A stretch of 64,000 bases of DNA from Cladocopium goreaui (taxonomy: Eukaryota > Sar > Dinophyceae > Suessiales > Symbiodiniaceae): contig CAMXCT020001112.1 of NCBI GenBank assembly GCA_947184155.2, positions 1,460,001 to 1,524,000 on the forward strand, in the 5' to 3' direction. This document shows, piece by piece, positions 20,101 through 32,800 of this stretch. The translations under genes and the position numbers were made by a program. How positions within the stretch are numbered: the first letter of the stretch is position 1; each line of letters opens with the position of its first letter. The notes beneath the pieces were generated by a model, which did no database searches, was not told the DNA's origin, and saw only the letters and a list, made by a program, of their open reading frames with translations.

Positions 20101-20583
20101 ACACATTTAGATACATTTAGTGATATTTAGTGGATGATGACCACCATTTTGATTGGGAACATAAAATTCTCAATGCTGTCTGGAAATTCGGTACAACATG
20201 GTACACCCCCCACATGGCAAGTTTCGATCAAGGTTACCCTCTGGTTATTTAACAGTTCGCCATGGAAAATCCCCATAAATGTTTCGGTTTCGTTCGCTGG
20301 GAAAATGGATGGTTTGGGGATGTTTGGGGATACCCCATAATGATCATTCCATGCCTGAGATTCCAGACCACCAGTCAACATCAGTTCATCACTAGTTGAC
20401 ACTTTAATGAGGATCATATACATAATTAGATATACATACATAATCATATATTATATATACAGTATACATATATTTTTATACTATAGCTATACATAATTAT
20501 AGATTATATATATATTATATACATATGTGTATACAATCCTTTGGAATGGGGAGCCATTGTGAATCCTGTACGCCTGCTTTTTC

Positions 20584-23500
20584 TCAATGGCTGCAGCATG
20601 TCGTGTCTCCACTTGGACATACCTTCACATTCACCTGCTGCTTCTTGCTGGGCAAGTAGAAGGGAGCCAGCACGCCATTTCCAGCTCGCGTCCAAACCAT
20701 TTTGTGAGGTTTATAAACCTCCATCGACCCATTCAGGGGAGTGTACTTCTTCCCAGTCAAATCCATGAAGGACCAGTCGCGGATACAAACTGTGTTGCCA
20801 GATGGATAGCTACCACCAAAACCTTCAGTTTCGACGATAGCCAGCTTGTGAAATGTGATAAAACCCCGACGTTCATCGAAAAGTGAGCCAAGTGAGCTAC
20901 ATCCAAAGTCTTGGTTTCAAGAAGATTCTCCTACTTACTTTGCTGGTTGGTGGTATACCTACCCCTCTGAAAAATATTTATTAGTCAATGGGAAGGATTA
21001 TCCCATATATTATGGAAAATAAAAAATGTTCCAAACCACCAACCAGTTTGCGTTTGCAACCCACAACACTTCTCCAAAAAGACCTGACGCGATCTGCACG
21101 GATGCAGAATCTCAACCACAAATCGCTGCAAAAACATATGCAGCTTCGATTGGCCAAGGTGTCAATTTCTAACAAGGCACTGGTGTAGAAAACAAACATC
21201 GAGGTGTCAATCATCACATCGTCACTTCCCGGCTGCTGAATGGGTTTCAGTGGACTGGCAGCCTCACAACTGATGTTCTCAAAGACCACACTCTTCAATC
21301 CTCAGGAAAATTCTCAGAGTCTAAGCTATCCCTCAGAAAAAAGTTGGACACTGGAGGCGGCTAATAACCCAATGTTCAAAAATGGTTGAAAATGATGAAT
21401 AATCACTAGGAGTACAGTACCATGGTCATAAGCCAACAGTCTCTAGGATGTAGGCCACTGAAACCAAAGCAAAGATGCTTGACTAATGTTCATCCAGGAT
21501 CAAGAATCTCCACAAGATTTGCTGTACCATGTCTTGGTTGCAGTTCCAATTGTGAAGCCTCCCCCTTTGCTGGTCGGTCCAAGTGGCCGTAGGTGGCAAC
21601 ACAGTTGCCATACCAATTGGGGCGCATGATCCCAGGATTTACAGCCGCACAATCCTTGAAGACGATGTCCTGCTGAGGTTTTAAAGCGCGGATGCAAGTT
21701 CCAAGTTGATTCACGTGATAGTAATAGCAGTTCAAGTTCCATTGAGGATCCTATATCCATAATATCATAATAATTCATACTATCTCAAATTTTGTACTCT
21801 AGACTCTGGAGCAAAGCATTCATGCTGCTTCATTTTCAGAATTGTCGATATCCAAAGTGGTGTCCATCTCTGCTACTGTCCCAGTTTCTCCTCCATTTGT
21901 CCTAGATGATACATTCACGGAATACAGTGTTTCGATGAGCATTACATCAATTGCTGGGTGGATTCACGCCATTCTGAACAGTAAGTATGTCCCAAAAAAA
22001 GTACACATCATTCAAGAAACCAACGCGTCTCGATGGGCGAAACGTTGGACGTTTATCCTTTGGGTCTGCGTCCGCACCCCAGAGCGCATAGGTGTCGTCT
22101 CCCGTGTTTTCGATCAGCACCTTGTTGAAGCAAGCTGCACCCATTCACCCTGGGTTTACTAAGAATGGATAAGGGTAAATGTGGCGTTTGTACACTGCAT
22201 ATCTACATATATTTTCCCGAAATAAGAAGATAAGGAAATCCATTGGTATTGAACTGTACATGTCCTAAAATTGGTAATTTTTAATAGCGACAATCCTGCC
22301 AATGAAATCCCAAACTGGAGCTGTCTACACCTCCCATGATCCACTGGCATGAAAGTACAGAGCCGAGGTGATACCTACAATTCTACTGTCTTGGGATAAG
22401 AAATACAACATACATAATATCATAGGTTCATATAGCATGATATGTACAGTGACTGTACTAACATAGTATATTTAGTATAATATTATATAACACTTATAGA
22501 TTACATTACATTACTGTACTGTACTGTACGTTAATTATATGATATTAATTGATATTATGTTTATCCTCGCTGTACGGTCATATTTCATAACATCCGCTTG
22601 CGCAACCGGGCACTTTGCTCACCGTTGCATGCGAGACCTTTCCATGGAGGTTAATGCCATCGGCTTGGGAGCTACGCATCACCAGATTGGACACATGGAT
22701 CTCTGAGGATCCTGGGAGTTTCCGTTTCCGAAACGTTCGGAAACCTGGGAAACTTGGCATGGCTATGCATGGCTTAGATTCTTGGATGATTAACTTTTTC
22801 AATTTATTTTTGTCATGCTTTCTTCTCCAAAAAAATCCAGCATGGGTTTATATAGAGATTTGGGGGTCAAAAAGTCTACACTGGAGCTACGTCTTGGAAC
22901 TCGGGGGCGATCAAGATTTCAGGTTGCAACTGACCATTTGGGATGTCTGAGACTGGCTGAAGCTGATCCATAAACAACGGTGAAACATGGTGAAACAGCA
23001 ATTCACGTGTGGCAACATTAAGGGTTGCTTACTATGGGATACTATTGGGTTGTTTGACACTTTGACACATTAAAGTTATCAGACAGCATTGTACAATTGG
23101 ATCCACAGTATAACAAATGGTAGCTGCTTCACTGAACCTTTGATGTCACTCAACCGGCGCCGTCCTTGCGCTCCGCGGGAATCAGGAACCCATACAGCAA
23201 GTTGTGTGGATCGCACGCCATTGGGTTTGCAGAAGCAGCACTCTTCCATCCAATGATCTGTCCGACAATCATAATTTCCAGGAATTGGCGCACCTACCTG
23301 GAGTCCAGATCGTTTCACAACGAGGCAACCAAAATGGGTTAAGGCGGATGTATATGGATGTATCCCTTATGTTCATGGATTTGCACAAAACATGGGGAAA
23401 AATGTTAAAAACTTGCCAACATATCGAGAATGCCCCCAAAAAAAGAATGGTCAATCAATACTTGCATTGCACATGGGTAATCATCACCCACGCCCGACCT

Positions 23501-26500
23501 TCACCGAATCTTCGGCAAAGAAGAAATCGTTGATGCGAATCCGATCGAGAGTCACGTTCTTGATGCCTTGTCCATCCTTAAGTTTGATTGTTGCCCGCCA
23601 CGTAATACCGTCATGTAGTGAGACAACGCTAATCCCAATTTAATGCCTGTGCCCCGCCATCCCCAGCAATGCAGAAGCTATATATCCATTTCATTACAAT
23701 CACCTGCCTAAAATGTAAAAGAACTAATTTCACAATATAGGAAACCACATCAGGCCACACACGATTCTCAATAATTATACAAGTTTCTGTGATATCAGTA
23801 TCCAACACAAAAGATGCTTCTTCAACTGGAAGTCTGGAATGTGCAATTCATTGTCATTGTCTTTCAGCAGGAGCAAAATAATGGAAGATTTCCAATGGAC
23901 ATTCATGATTTTTGCTAGCTTCTGGATTGGGTTGCCAATGTGGTGTTCCAAACACAGTTTAAAAGATGATTTCGGCATTCGGCTTCTGGCAACCATTAAT
24001 AATTTTGCTAGCTTCTGACAACAACCCAACAAATTGCAGTCCTACATGGAAGACTGTCGATTTCGGTAAACGTCCTGTCCTACCATGTCCTACCCCTAGC
24101 AATATATATATATATAACATGATGATACATGGTTATACATGTATACATGCATTACAGTACTTTACAATTAGAATGACATCTACATCACATTGCATCACAG
24201 TCAGGGTCAGAGTACATTTAAAAAAAAACACATAGACATGTTTGGTGTGGTGGGTGGACTTTTTTGGACTCATGTGGACTCCTTCCCAGCTCGAAGCAGG
24301 TTTCTGATCCTCCATTGTTCACACTGGAGACGCTGCAGTCGTTTTCAGCACAGCCCTTTGTTTCAAAGGCCCCACCACCACAGAGAGCCCCATTGTCAGA
24401 GGGCCGGATGGTGTCAATACCTGCGTGTCATTGGGGCACCAGTAACTCATAGCCTGAACATCATAAATGCTCATCAGGAGCTCATGAACACAAATTTGGT
24501 ATAATATGGTCACTTTTTTCATATTTCTTATAGAAGCATACCAAATGCAATCGCTAAAACAAATAGCTGGGTTTCACCCCCAAAACACATGAATCAACCA
24601 TCCAACCATCGAGGTGGCCACCAACAGCCAATTTAAGCACCCACCTTGGTAACTGATGTCTCGCATGCGTACGTTGCTGCTCAAAACAAAGCCCACTCGA
24701 GTGGTGACCATGTCCTGCTCCAGTCCAGGGGTGCTGAGTGCTGAGCTGATGAATAAAACTGTACCAACCTTGATAGGGAACCCCAAAATGATCAAAATGA
24801 ATGGATTCAACATAAACCGATTGGCTTTCGTGGTATTTAAGATTGGGAAATATGATTACAATGGAACGAGAAACCATACTCTATGACATTGAAACGCTCT
24901 GACGTCGTCATGCCAAGGAATCGTTCAACTGGCTGAATGAACACATTCACTTGAAACATGAAACGTCATGAAGTACACTACTTGCACAACACGTTGATAG
25001 AACATGATAGAAGCTGAACCAGTCCTGTTAACCCGCGATAAATAAACCGTAGATGATTGACAACAGCTCCGGTGTGTAGCAGTGAATCAAATGGAAAAGT
25101 GGTTCTGATTTTTATCATGTCATTGTCTCATAAAATTGAAAACTGTACATTTATGACACTGCCGAACTTAAAAACATCTCTATCTGTACCATCCAGGAAA
25201 CTCACATAGATATGGAAAATGATATGGAAAATGATATGGAAAATGACCATTTATGGATGATTTACCCATTAAAAATGGTGATTTACCATTAAACAAATGG
25301 TGATTCTCCATAGCGTTTCGCTGCAGCGGATCTCCTTTGCATGGCAGTAGACCATCTTGTAGTCTGTCACCTCAGCGCACTGCAAAGTAGAGAATAAGTG
25401 GCTGTATATTATATATTATTACATTATACACATATTATATTATGTATATGTTATATGTATATTATATAATATGTATATGGTGTATTATTCATATTATAAT
25501 ATATATATATTAATATACATACATATATATATATAAACAATTCTATATAATATATATATATATATATATCAGGCTTTATAGTGTATATATATATATCATA
25601 TCAACATATATATATATACATATATAGTATAATATATAGAGTATAATCATATCCTTTTCATCTCTCCTCTCTCACCCGGTCGCGCATCAAAGAGCTCGTT
25701 GTCAACAATGCGCGTTGCGAGCAAGCGGGATCGGGTACAGGTTGGGTTAGAGATACGTACATACTCCCCTTAATTTCGAAATTCTGCCTCGTTAATTCGG
25801 GGGTGACATCGTGACGTCGAGTTAAATCGTACAGAGAATATATATATACATATGTTGGATGAAAGCCACAACACAGTTTGCTTGCTAGCTTCAAGCTCTG
25901 TACCATCTCGGCTTCAACAAAAAAATAATCTGTGAATAGCTGTGCTACTTTGGCTCATTGGAAGTTACTGTACTTCTCCTACAGCAACTGGAGTTCCACA
26001 TTGGCACCAGCTTGCTTGCTTGGTGTGAGTCAGATAGAACAAACACCACTTTTTTTTCTGGAAAGAAACTTTAGAGAGGACTGGCAAGCCAATAATTTTG
26101 AATACGAGGCTGAATACAAGCGGTAGTTGACGTCCTTCATCCTCCCAAATATATCCAATTATCCCAATATCTACTCCTGGAGTCGAAGCTTGGGCCAAGA
26201 TACGTCACCCTATGGATCCAAACCCATCCCAAGAAGGTCTAGCCTACTTGTATTTCAAATATCACATATATATATACATATATACATATAATCATGCATA
26301 TAATCAAATATTATATATTAATATAATATATATATATATATTAATATAATAAAAGATAATGTAATATAATATAATATAATATGATATAATATAATATGAT
26401 ATAATATAATATAATATATTATATTATATTAATATAGATGTATATGATATATATATATGTATATATGTATATTAAATTATATATATATTATATGTATATA

Positions 26501-27640
26501 CTATATATATTATATATTATATATATATTCAGATACCACAAGTGATATCCCAAATACTCCCCAGGCTGTTCACTCCATACAACGGCACATCTGCACCATC
26601 CAAGAATCTCCCCTGGTGGCTAGAAAGAGGGTCTGTTTGGTCCAGTCAGGCGTCTTCTTTGGCTCCGACATGTCGTTGGGGTTGGCTGCGCCGAGGATCG
26701 TGACTTCTGAGGGGACCAGGAGCTGCTCGTGGATCTCAAAGATGCCAGCAGGGAAGCGGAACACCTTTCGAACACTGAAAACCTAACTGGCTTCAGCGCG
26801 TCATGAATTCCCAGACTTCCACATCCCCAGAAACCAACATCCCTCCATTCCATCCCATTCCGGCCTTTCTCCCATCCAGCTTTTTACATCTGATGGTGGC
26901 CCAGTGCCCTATGCGATCCTGGATCTGCAGCTTGCGACAGCTCCCCTGGCGGATGAGGCCCCTCCAGCTGTCGTAAGCGAAGACCGGGCAGGACGGGCAA
27001 GGCGCATAGGGAGTGGTGTCGTTGTGGGCATCTCCTTGGCAATCTTGATGGTTGCAGAATAGCCTTGAACATACTTTGGTATACAAGCGGATGTACTTGG
27101 ATCTTGGCAAAAATCATGTGACAGTTCTACATGTTCTACGATTATGGTTATTTCATGTCTTTTCAGGCCAGATGGGTGAGGAGTAGTGATTGGATGCGTC
27201 TACGTAAAGACTCCCAAAAGAATCTAAAAGATATATCTAACCACTGGCTCAACCCACCAACACTTCATTCCTATGGTATGGTGCCTTCTTGACTATCTTG
27301 ACTCATACCTGGAGAGAAGATCTTATCTAGCACATAATTGTCAGAATCAAACGAACAAAACCCTGTATGTATGACCAACTTCTGAAAATGGAAAACTAAC
27401 TGTTTGTCGATAACTTAATTACAGGTATTCATATCACATATGTTTAAATTGAGTCTTTCCAGATGTCCAGCTCAAGAACGTTTGTGTTAGGGGAAGTCGT
27501 GACAAAAATATTTGTAGTGGTTCCTACGACATATTGTCCGACGAAGTGCTCAACGCCAGCTGAACGCTATCTTCAGGAGCGTCAACATGGGCAGCAGTTG
27601 CTGTAGCACAGCACAGTATCAAGGAGACAAAGCGCACCAT
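20584..27640 (-). CDS. Secreted right-handed beta-helix protein, GH87-like (alpha-1,3-glucanase type)
   Basis: Multi-exon gene. Exon 1 (27640-27528) starts with an ATG and a signal peptide (MVRFVSLILCCATATAA), so the product probably enters the secretory pathway. It splices in phase to exon 2 (from 27063), a Cys-rich segment with PYAPCPSCPVFAYDSW. Further exons lie near 26755-26600 (VFRFPAGIFEIHEQLL), 25385-25320, 24770-24650, 24420-24287 (RPSDNGALCGGGAFETKGC), 23600-23515 (IKNVTLDRIRINDFF), 23300-23150, about 22680-22623 (ADGINLHGKV), from 22120 (VLIENTGDDTYALWGAD), about 21690-21540 (NPGIMRPNWYGNCVATYG), 21290-21170 and 20880-20584 (stop TGA). The 22623/22120 junction is in frame. The short repeated turns are typical of parallel beta-helices. 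The ADG and GDD motifs resemble GH87/GH49 glucan hydrolases, where Asp residues are catalytic; that assignment is inference. Substrate unknown, perhaps a wall or prey glucan. Confidence 0.7.
25400..25640. repeat. AT-rich microsatellite block
   Basis: Long runs of TA dinucleotides and TATATTA variants in an intron of the beta-helix gene. A similar block is at 26265-26530. Confidence 0.85.
26265..26530. repeat. AT microsatellite and ATAATATAAT array
   Basis: TA runs followed by tandem TAATA units. Confidence 0.85.
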
Positions 27641-27785
27641 GGACCGGTCAGCATATTGGCAGATAACTCGTACCACAGTGAATTTGAAACATGTTCAAAG
27701 GGCTACCTGTAGTGATTGCTGTGGGAAGTGATACAGTAGACATCAGGCTTAGTACAAACAGCGAATGACTTCGAGAAATGGCGGA

Positions 27786-29576
27786 TCAGTGCTGGCGTGA
27801 CAGTTTTTGCATATCTTTGCCGTGCAGTGGCTTGGTACTTTGGCTCAGCCTAGCCGAAACGAAGTATTCAAAAGCCCCATTGGGCCAAAGCATACACCCT
27901 TGGATGGGCCCCTGGCAGTAAAACCCCACACCAGGGAGTATTGCTGGTGTGAAATGAATGCCCCCATGACTGCCCCACTGTGCTGAGACATTGGGTTTCC
28001 TGAAACATGTTGAGATTGGTATTGGTTTAGGCTTCACCATAGTGTTGATCGAAATTGGTGAACCATTTGGGAACGGGTCAACAGAGTGGGTATCTCCAAA
28101 ATGGGATGATGTAAAGCAAAACCCATCCAACAATCAACCAAAATCTCAAAATCAGACAGTAAAAAGGACTCTATTCTACAAACATCTATAAACTATAACA
28201 AAACTCGAAATTCAAAACCAACAAAATCACCAGGAAATCTCAAAAAAACGCCAGATTTTTGGTTCCCATAGGAATCAAGGCACCGAGGTTGGCCGTCAAC
28301 AGCGCCAAGCTTGGTCGCCACTGGACACTGCTGGCCATGGCACCGAGGGCATGGCCTCAGTTGATCTTTTTGGACCAGAGGCTGATAGTGGTTTCATGGG
28401 ATTTTACTGTGAAAAAGTGTGATGTTCATGGGATTTTACTGTGAAACATGGTGGTTGAATGGGATTTCATCGGATTTTACCACCAACAATGGTGGTTTAA
28501 TGTTGATTTCATAGGCATTTATGAATTTTATGGTGGTCAATTGGGATTGAAGCAATAAGAACATGGAATTATACCCTCCAGTATACTAACATAGCTATGG
28601 TATAGATGGCCCATTTTGTTTGATGATGTAACCTGTTGAAAATGGTGAGTTTCCATGTTATGTCAAATTATCGTTGTTTATAGTTTGTGTTTGTGCTTTG
28701 GTTGTTTAATGCTGCCAATCCGCCATTTGGACCTCCGAATTCACTTCGACTTCTATAGAAGTACCATTTGTGGTATTTTACAGCTTTATATATACAGTAA
28801 TCATCAGATATCATCAGTAATATTATAGTAGTAGTATGTAGTAGTACCAATACCAATACCCTTGATTCAACAACTGATATGATTCAGCCTTTCATCTTTT
28901 TGGGGATTGGCACTGTTTCCATTGGATGTGTCGGGCGAATGCCATGGTTTAATAGTTTAATCCGTCATTTTCCCAGTTCAAATTGCCATCAAATTGGGGG
29001 GTTAATTATTCGGTTAATTCATCCATTTTCAGACACCCAATTTCCAGTATCAATTGTCTAAATCACACTTCATCGCATGGTTCGTGAAATTTGAAGCTGA
29101 TCTCCCCATTAAAAAAACCGGTCCTTGATTTATCATGACCCCGACTTATCGTGATGTGTCCCATTGATTCCCATCAACGTTCCAAGGCGTTCCAAGGTGC
29201 CACAGAAAACGACATTCGGCTGCACTTGGAGCTCCTTTTGCAGCTGGAAAAGCTCCAGCACCTCCTTCCAGCGCCTCGCTCGGTCTAAGGCACCTGGGGC
29301 CGCGATTGGAACTCAATTTACAACGCCCACCCACTTCAGTTTCCGAGGTTTCCGAGGGTATGACATGGTGGATACATGGTGGAATCCCACTTCTAGACTT
29401 TAGATGAGCAGGTGAATTGACCTGACCTCGTTATCCTCTTTGTAGAATATATAGATACCCCGGCATGTGTTTGCAATCCATTTCCACCCAAGATGGCTCT
29501 TTTCGGTCCACAGCATTTCATTCTTGAAGTGCGTCGGCACCCATTCACTTGCGTCATGCAGCATCTTGTTGGCCTT
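27786..29576 (-). CDS. PPR-type exons, possible separate gene
   Basis: Between the transporter stop (29900) and the beta-helix start (27640) the minus strand has four coding-looking pieces. The first is 29576-29420, after an acceptor-like AG (LWTEKSHLGWKWIANTCRG; family not recognised). The second, 29303-29180, reads a good PPR motif (RWKEVLELFQLQKELQVQPN then VVF). The third is 28390-28255 (WRPSLALLTANLGALIPMG), and the fourth, about 28000-27786, contains GPIQGCMLWPNGAFEYF and ends in a stop. Position and spacing fit one short gene between its two neighbours. The PPR call rests on the second piece; joining the others to it is inference. Confidence 0.4.
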
Positions 29577-29899
29577 CTAGCAAAGGAGGAATCAAGTCTA
29601 AAGCTTCAAGGGGGAGGAAAGAAAGCATCCGCAGTAGAATGGTTGGTTCCGGAGAATTGGACCGCATTGTATCATGTTGTAGCTCAGGTGCGAGTACTTT
29701 GCTAAAGACAGCACGAGCTGGCGGGCTAGAAGCGATACTTGGCAAGCTGGCAGGTTTGGAATGGATCCCGAAAGCGAACACCTTCAGGAGTACAGGTCCA
29801 TAGCCATGATCTGATTATGTAGACATAACATGATATCGTTACAGCTCTGATGGTAACCAGCAGGCCATCAGCCCGGCCAACACGATTCCTCCGGACCTC

Positions 29900-32800
29900 T
29901 CAGACTTTCCGGATGATCTGCTTGGTGGCCGGGATCACGGCAAGGGCGGGCAGGGATCCCGCCAACAGCAAGCCGAAGGCATAGCCCTGGCGTTGAGGGT
30001 TGAATCCACTAGAGTCACTGGATCGCCAGACCGAATGGACCGAAACAGGTAAATGAAAACAGTCCTGGACGTCACTCCGACCCAGGCCTTGTACTGGAAC
30101 TGAGGTGCATGGAGAGATGTGGAATCTGGACCTGGTGAGTTGAATGGTTGGAGGACCATGTTGCTGACAAGCTTTGGGAAATGATTGGAACGGCATGCTT
30201 GGATTGTTGCTCAAAATATGTCAGAAACGTGGACATACAAACCAAACAAAAAAAAACGATTTGTGGATGGTTGATGTCAACATATCCCATCTATTTCGAA
30301 GATATCTTTGGATCGCCATCTTCAACCCCCATCCACCCATCCTTCCCATCCTCCACATGGCTCGGGAAGCGCCTGGGAATAGCCACAGAACACCTCCGGC
30401 GACTAAGGGTCCCAAGCAGCTACCAATGAACCCTGCGATGCCCCACAGCCCGAATGATTGAGCGCGGTCCTGCGCATGATGCAAAACCCAACGGGAAATT
30501 TCTGGGAGAAAGATATGAACAAATAAAGAGAAAAACATGTGAATATCATGGGAATATAGTTGATATATAATCTGAATATCATGGGAATACAATGGGAACA
30601 TAACCTATACCAATCATGGATAATGACAAGATAGGATTAAAAAATATTAAAAAGATGTCCAAGGATGACAAACAGTGGTTCTTGGATGTTCCTGATTAAC
30701 ATTCACCCAAAAAATCAAACCAAAGAAATTCTTCCGGGGGTCAGCCTTGCTATAGGTTGGCTTTAAAAAAAACCTCGATGATGTGTCTGGTCCCATGAGG
30801 ATGATGATCCCTTCCACAGGATATACAGGCTACAGATCTACTGAAGGTCTCTGATTCCTATTGATTCCTATTGATTCCTGATGCCTTCATGGAAAATCAT
30901 CGCTTTTTCACAAGGTAGATCATCGAACTAAATTGGCTATCTATACCTTAGCTACGTCACAAATTACCAGAGGGATCCAGAGGGTAGCTCCTGATAGCAT
31001 CAAACCCAGGATGCTTCACAACCCTGCCCTGCTCCTTGTTGGAGGGCAAGCACTTGAGAGCCAAGGCATAATCGACACCTGGGCAGCAGAGGTTTCTGCA
31101 ATGCAAGCACTGGCCACAGCTGCCTCCACGACAACAGCATCAAACAAACACAAAGGAGTTAAAACAGGCTTAAAATGGTTCATATACCAAGGGTATATGT
31201 GTAAAATATGTATATATATATACAACAGGCTTAAACCAAACTTGTTTGAACCTTCCAAAACATCCAGTTCCTTGTGACACGGCAATTTTTGTCCCGCACA
31301 TCCCACAACATCCCACAACCAGAGGCCAAGCAGCTCATGTAGGATCCGGAACCAAGGCCATAGAAGGAAGCCCCAATGAGCATCACATTCCACGCCAGCA
31401 TTGGTGCCAGGATAAAGGTGAGGAAGGTGATCTCAGGATGTCCAAGACAGCAGAGTTCATTCCTACCCAAACGGTCCTGGTCAGATTGGATCATCCCAAA
31501 TCAATGGGAAAACATATATAGAAGTATTATAGAACCAATTGAAATCAGAAAGTCAGAAACTAATTAGAACAGAACAAGATAACATGGCATAACCAACCAT
31601 CAGCACGATATGACTGATAATGCCTCATGCTTGTTTGGACGCATTTGAGCCCCTGGTTTCCATCCCTACTGCCTGAAATGTGGTAAAACCATGTAAAGCA
31701 AATATATAATAGAATATAATAGACTTCCAATCGGTGTTGATCTATATTATATACGACGCATGTCGTGATCTCTCGCAGAGAAATCATGACTGCCATTGGA
31801 TTCAATGATGTACAACATCTCTGAATCCAACAAGTTCCAGAGAAAACCCAAGGACATTCCCATTGTTAAAAGAAAACAAACAGGAAGAATAGAGGACAAT
31901 CATATCCTTAAAAAACGGAAGGTCACCAAACAATTCAGGCCCTATAATTTGTTTGGGGGATGCCTTCACAGGGTGCATGTTCAACCCCAAAAACTGGGAT
32001 GTAAATCTCTATAGGTTCTATTATAAATCTCTATAGTTTCTATGAATTTTAAGCATTCCCCATTATTCCCCAAGGATTCCATGATTTCGCAGATCTTTGC
32101 AGTTCAGCGCACTGCAGACATGGCACACATTGCACCACACAGGAGACGTAGACCGCGGGTTTGCAGCCCACGTGGTCCGACATCCGACTGCTGGGCACTG
32201 CCACTACAGCACCCAGCAGTTGGCCGATTAGCACCTGGCGATTGGAGATTTGATCACAACAACAACAACAACGACGACGACGACGACGACGACGACAACG
32301 ACAACGACAACAACAACAACAACAACAGGAAAGAAGAAGAGAAAGAAGAAGAATATGTATGTTATATTATGTTATATTCAGAAGGAGGAGGATAAAAACA
32401 AAGAAGCAGCCCTTCGCCCTTGGCCCCGGCACCAACGTGCTGAGCTTGGAGATGACTTCTTTCTCGGATGTCACCTGCGGTTCGCTAAGTTCGTCGAGGT
32501 CCATTGGTCATTTCACAGTTTGGGATTCACCAAACTAAACCCCAACTGAGGATTGTGAAATGGATAGTTTATGGATGGTTTCTGCTTGGGTTCGTTTATT
32601 ATGGGGTATTATGGGGTTGACATCAGTTTACCTCATGATCAGCCCTCGCTCATGTGGGCCCAGGATGGTAGAGATGACAGGGTCATAACATCACTGGGGT
32701 CATGACCGCTACCGGCGCTACCGCTATCCACGAAGATCTCACTGGGGTAAAGTGAACCGTTTTCTTGGCGATGGATTCCCAAAAATAAGTCACTTCAAGT

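Noticed and set aside
25670..25840. GC-richer patch with ACTCGACGTCAC-like sequence, considered as a small RNA gene or SINE
   Set aside because: No box A/B promoter, no clear fold and no second copy in the window.
25940..25975. Spliced-leader-like ACTTTGGCTCA on the plus strand (also near 27830)
   Set aside because: Only about 11 matching bases, and on the strand opposite to the host genes.
29554..29781. Minus-strand ORF with ARAVFSKVLAPELQ
   Set aside because: Overlaps a better exon in another frame, and stops where that exon begins.
32250..32549. Poly-Thr and Asn/Asp-rich ORFs
   Set aside because: Translations of the CAA/CGA microsatellite.
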